A stretch of 7,251 bases of DNA from the NCBI GenBank assembly GCA_903944295.1, contig CAJARA010000100.1, forward strand, positions 1 through 7,251, read 5' to 3'. The notes beneath the pieces were generated by a model. That model worked only from the letters and a program-made list of their open reading frames with translations. It made no database searches and was not told where the DNA came from. This stretch comes from an uncultured Chloroflexota bacterium (lineage in GTDB: Bacteria; Chloroflexota; Limnocylindria; Limnocylindrales; Limnocylindraceae). Both the position numbers and the translations under genes were made by a program. Shown here one piece after another: positions 6,802 to 7,251 of this stretch. Position 1 is the stretch's first letter. Every line of letters begins with the position of its first letter.

Positions 6802-7251
6802 GTGAGCAGTACGACAGTCTCCCCTCGCTTCTCCGCCTTTACCGCCGCCCTCCTCTCCGCCCTCGTCCCAGGGCTCGGCCAGGCCTACCAACGGCGCTGG
6901 CGCGCCGCACTCACCCTCTTCGCTCCGCCCTTCCTCCTCCTCGCGGCGGTTGGCGGCCTCTTCACCGCGGACGGCCCCGCTGGTCTGCTCGGCCTCCTCC
7001 TCTCACCGATCGGACTGAGCGCCGCAGGGATCCTCAACCTGCTTGCCGCAGCCTGGCGCGTTACGGCGGCCGTTGACGCATGGCGGAGCGCACTAACGCG
7101 TGGCGCAGGTGTGCGCCCACTCCTCCTCTCTAGTGCTGGCCTCGCGACCACACTCGCGGTCAGCCTATGGATTCACCTCCTCGCTGGTGGTTACGTTGCA
7201 ACCGCATCGGCCCTGGTCGGCGGCATCTTCAGCGGAACGGGCGATGACGGC
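6802..7251 (+). CDS. Multi-pass membrane protein, N-terminal 150 residues; possibly the membrane domain of a LytR-CpsA-Psr (LCP) family protein
   Basis: The frame is open from GTG 6802 to the right edge, so the 3' part is missing. The visible protein is strongly hydrophobic. It starts with a short polar tail, then FTAALLSALVPGLGQAYQRR (13-32), whose PGLGQ-Y-R pattern is common in small bacterial membrane modules. Hydrophobic segments follow at about 35-54, 61-85 and 106-128, with possibly a short further one at about 128-143. The loop between them contains AWRVTAAVDAWRSA (84-97), and the fragment ends in a polar GTGDDG stretch. From memory, several Chloroflexota LCP-family cell-envelope transferases carry an N-terminal multi-pass region of this form (PGLGQ-Y, then YR..A.VDAYR) before the extracytoplasmic catalytic domain. 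That domain would lie outside the window, so the assignment is tentative. An in-frame ATG at 6751 would add 17 residues, but it would leave only 29 nt to ileS. Coding is supported by the hydrophobic pattern and the absence of stops. Confidence 0.7.
   Translation, partial: MSSTTVSPRFSAFTAALLSALVPGLGQAYQRRWRAALTLFAPPFLLLAAVGGLFTADGPAGLLGLLLSPIGLSAAGILNLLAAAWRVTAAVDAWRSALTRGAGVRPLLLSSAGLATTLAVSLWIHLLAGGYVATASALVGGIFSGTGDDG

Noticed and set aside
6439..6891. Minus-strand 150-codon frame overlapping the ileS start and the divergent gene
   Set aside because: It is a shadow of ileS in another frame and crosses the intergenic gap. Its composition is low complexity and it has no family motif.
6885..7151. 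Minus-strand 88-codon frame opposite the membrane protein
   Set aside because: It is Arg/Ala/Pro-rich and antisense to a frame with clear transmembrane periodicity.

Overview
The window is bacterial housekeeping DNA from a fairly GC-rich genome (about 60% by eye). It is almost entirely coding, with no rRNA, tRNA, CRISPR array, transposase or phage gene. The lineage cannot be fixed from the sequence. The variant isoleucyl-tRNA synthetase signatures (GVHH and AMHKS in place of HIGH and KMSKS) and a multi-pass membrane protein of the 'PGLGQ-Y' type at the right end both suggest Chloroflexota or a deep actinobacterial relative. My lean is towards a Chloroflexota group such as Limnocylindria/Ellin6529. 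This is inference from remembered family resemblance, not from a search.

Layout: five genes on the minus strand fill positions 6721 down to 1 with no intergenic space, in the transcribed order ileS, lspA, rluD-like, gmk, priA. Each junction overlaps: 4 nt (ATGA) at ileS/lspA, 8 nt at lspA/rluD, 1 nt (TGATG) at rluD/gmk and 4 nt (GTGA) at gmk/priA. priA runs off the left edge, so only its N-terminal 427 codons are present. On the right, an 80-nt gap (6722-6801) separates ileS from a divergent plus-strand membrane-protein gene that starts at GTG 6802 and runs off the right edge.

Roles: IleS charges tRNA-Ile. LspA is the lipoprotein signal peptidase. The RluD-like enzyme makes pseudouridine in rRNA. 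Gmk makes GDP from GMP. PriA restarts stalled replication. ileS-lspA-rluD and gmk-...-priA are each familiar bacterial neighbourhoods; here they are fused into one unit, with rpoZ and coaBC absent between gmk and priA. The overlaps suggest one transcript with translational coupling, and only gmk has a clear Shine-Dalgarno sequence.

I do not see a new defence, mobile or regulatory system. The points most worth a second look are the altered catalytic signatures and the 47-residue insertion in IleS, the possibly leaderless divergent promoter, and the unidentified membrane protein at the right edge.
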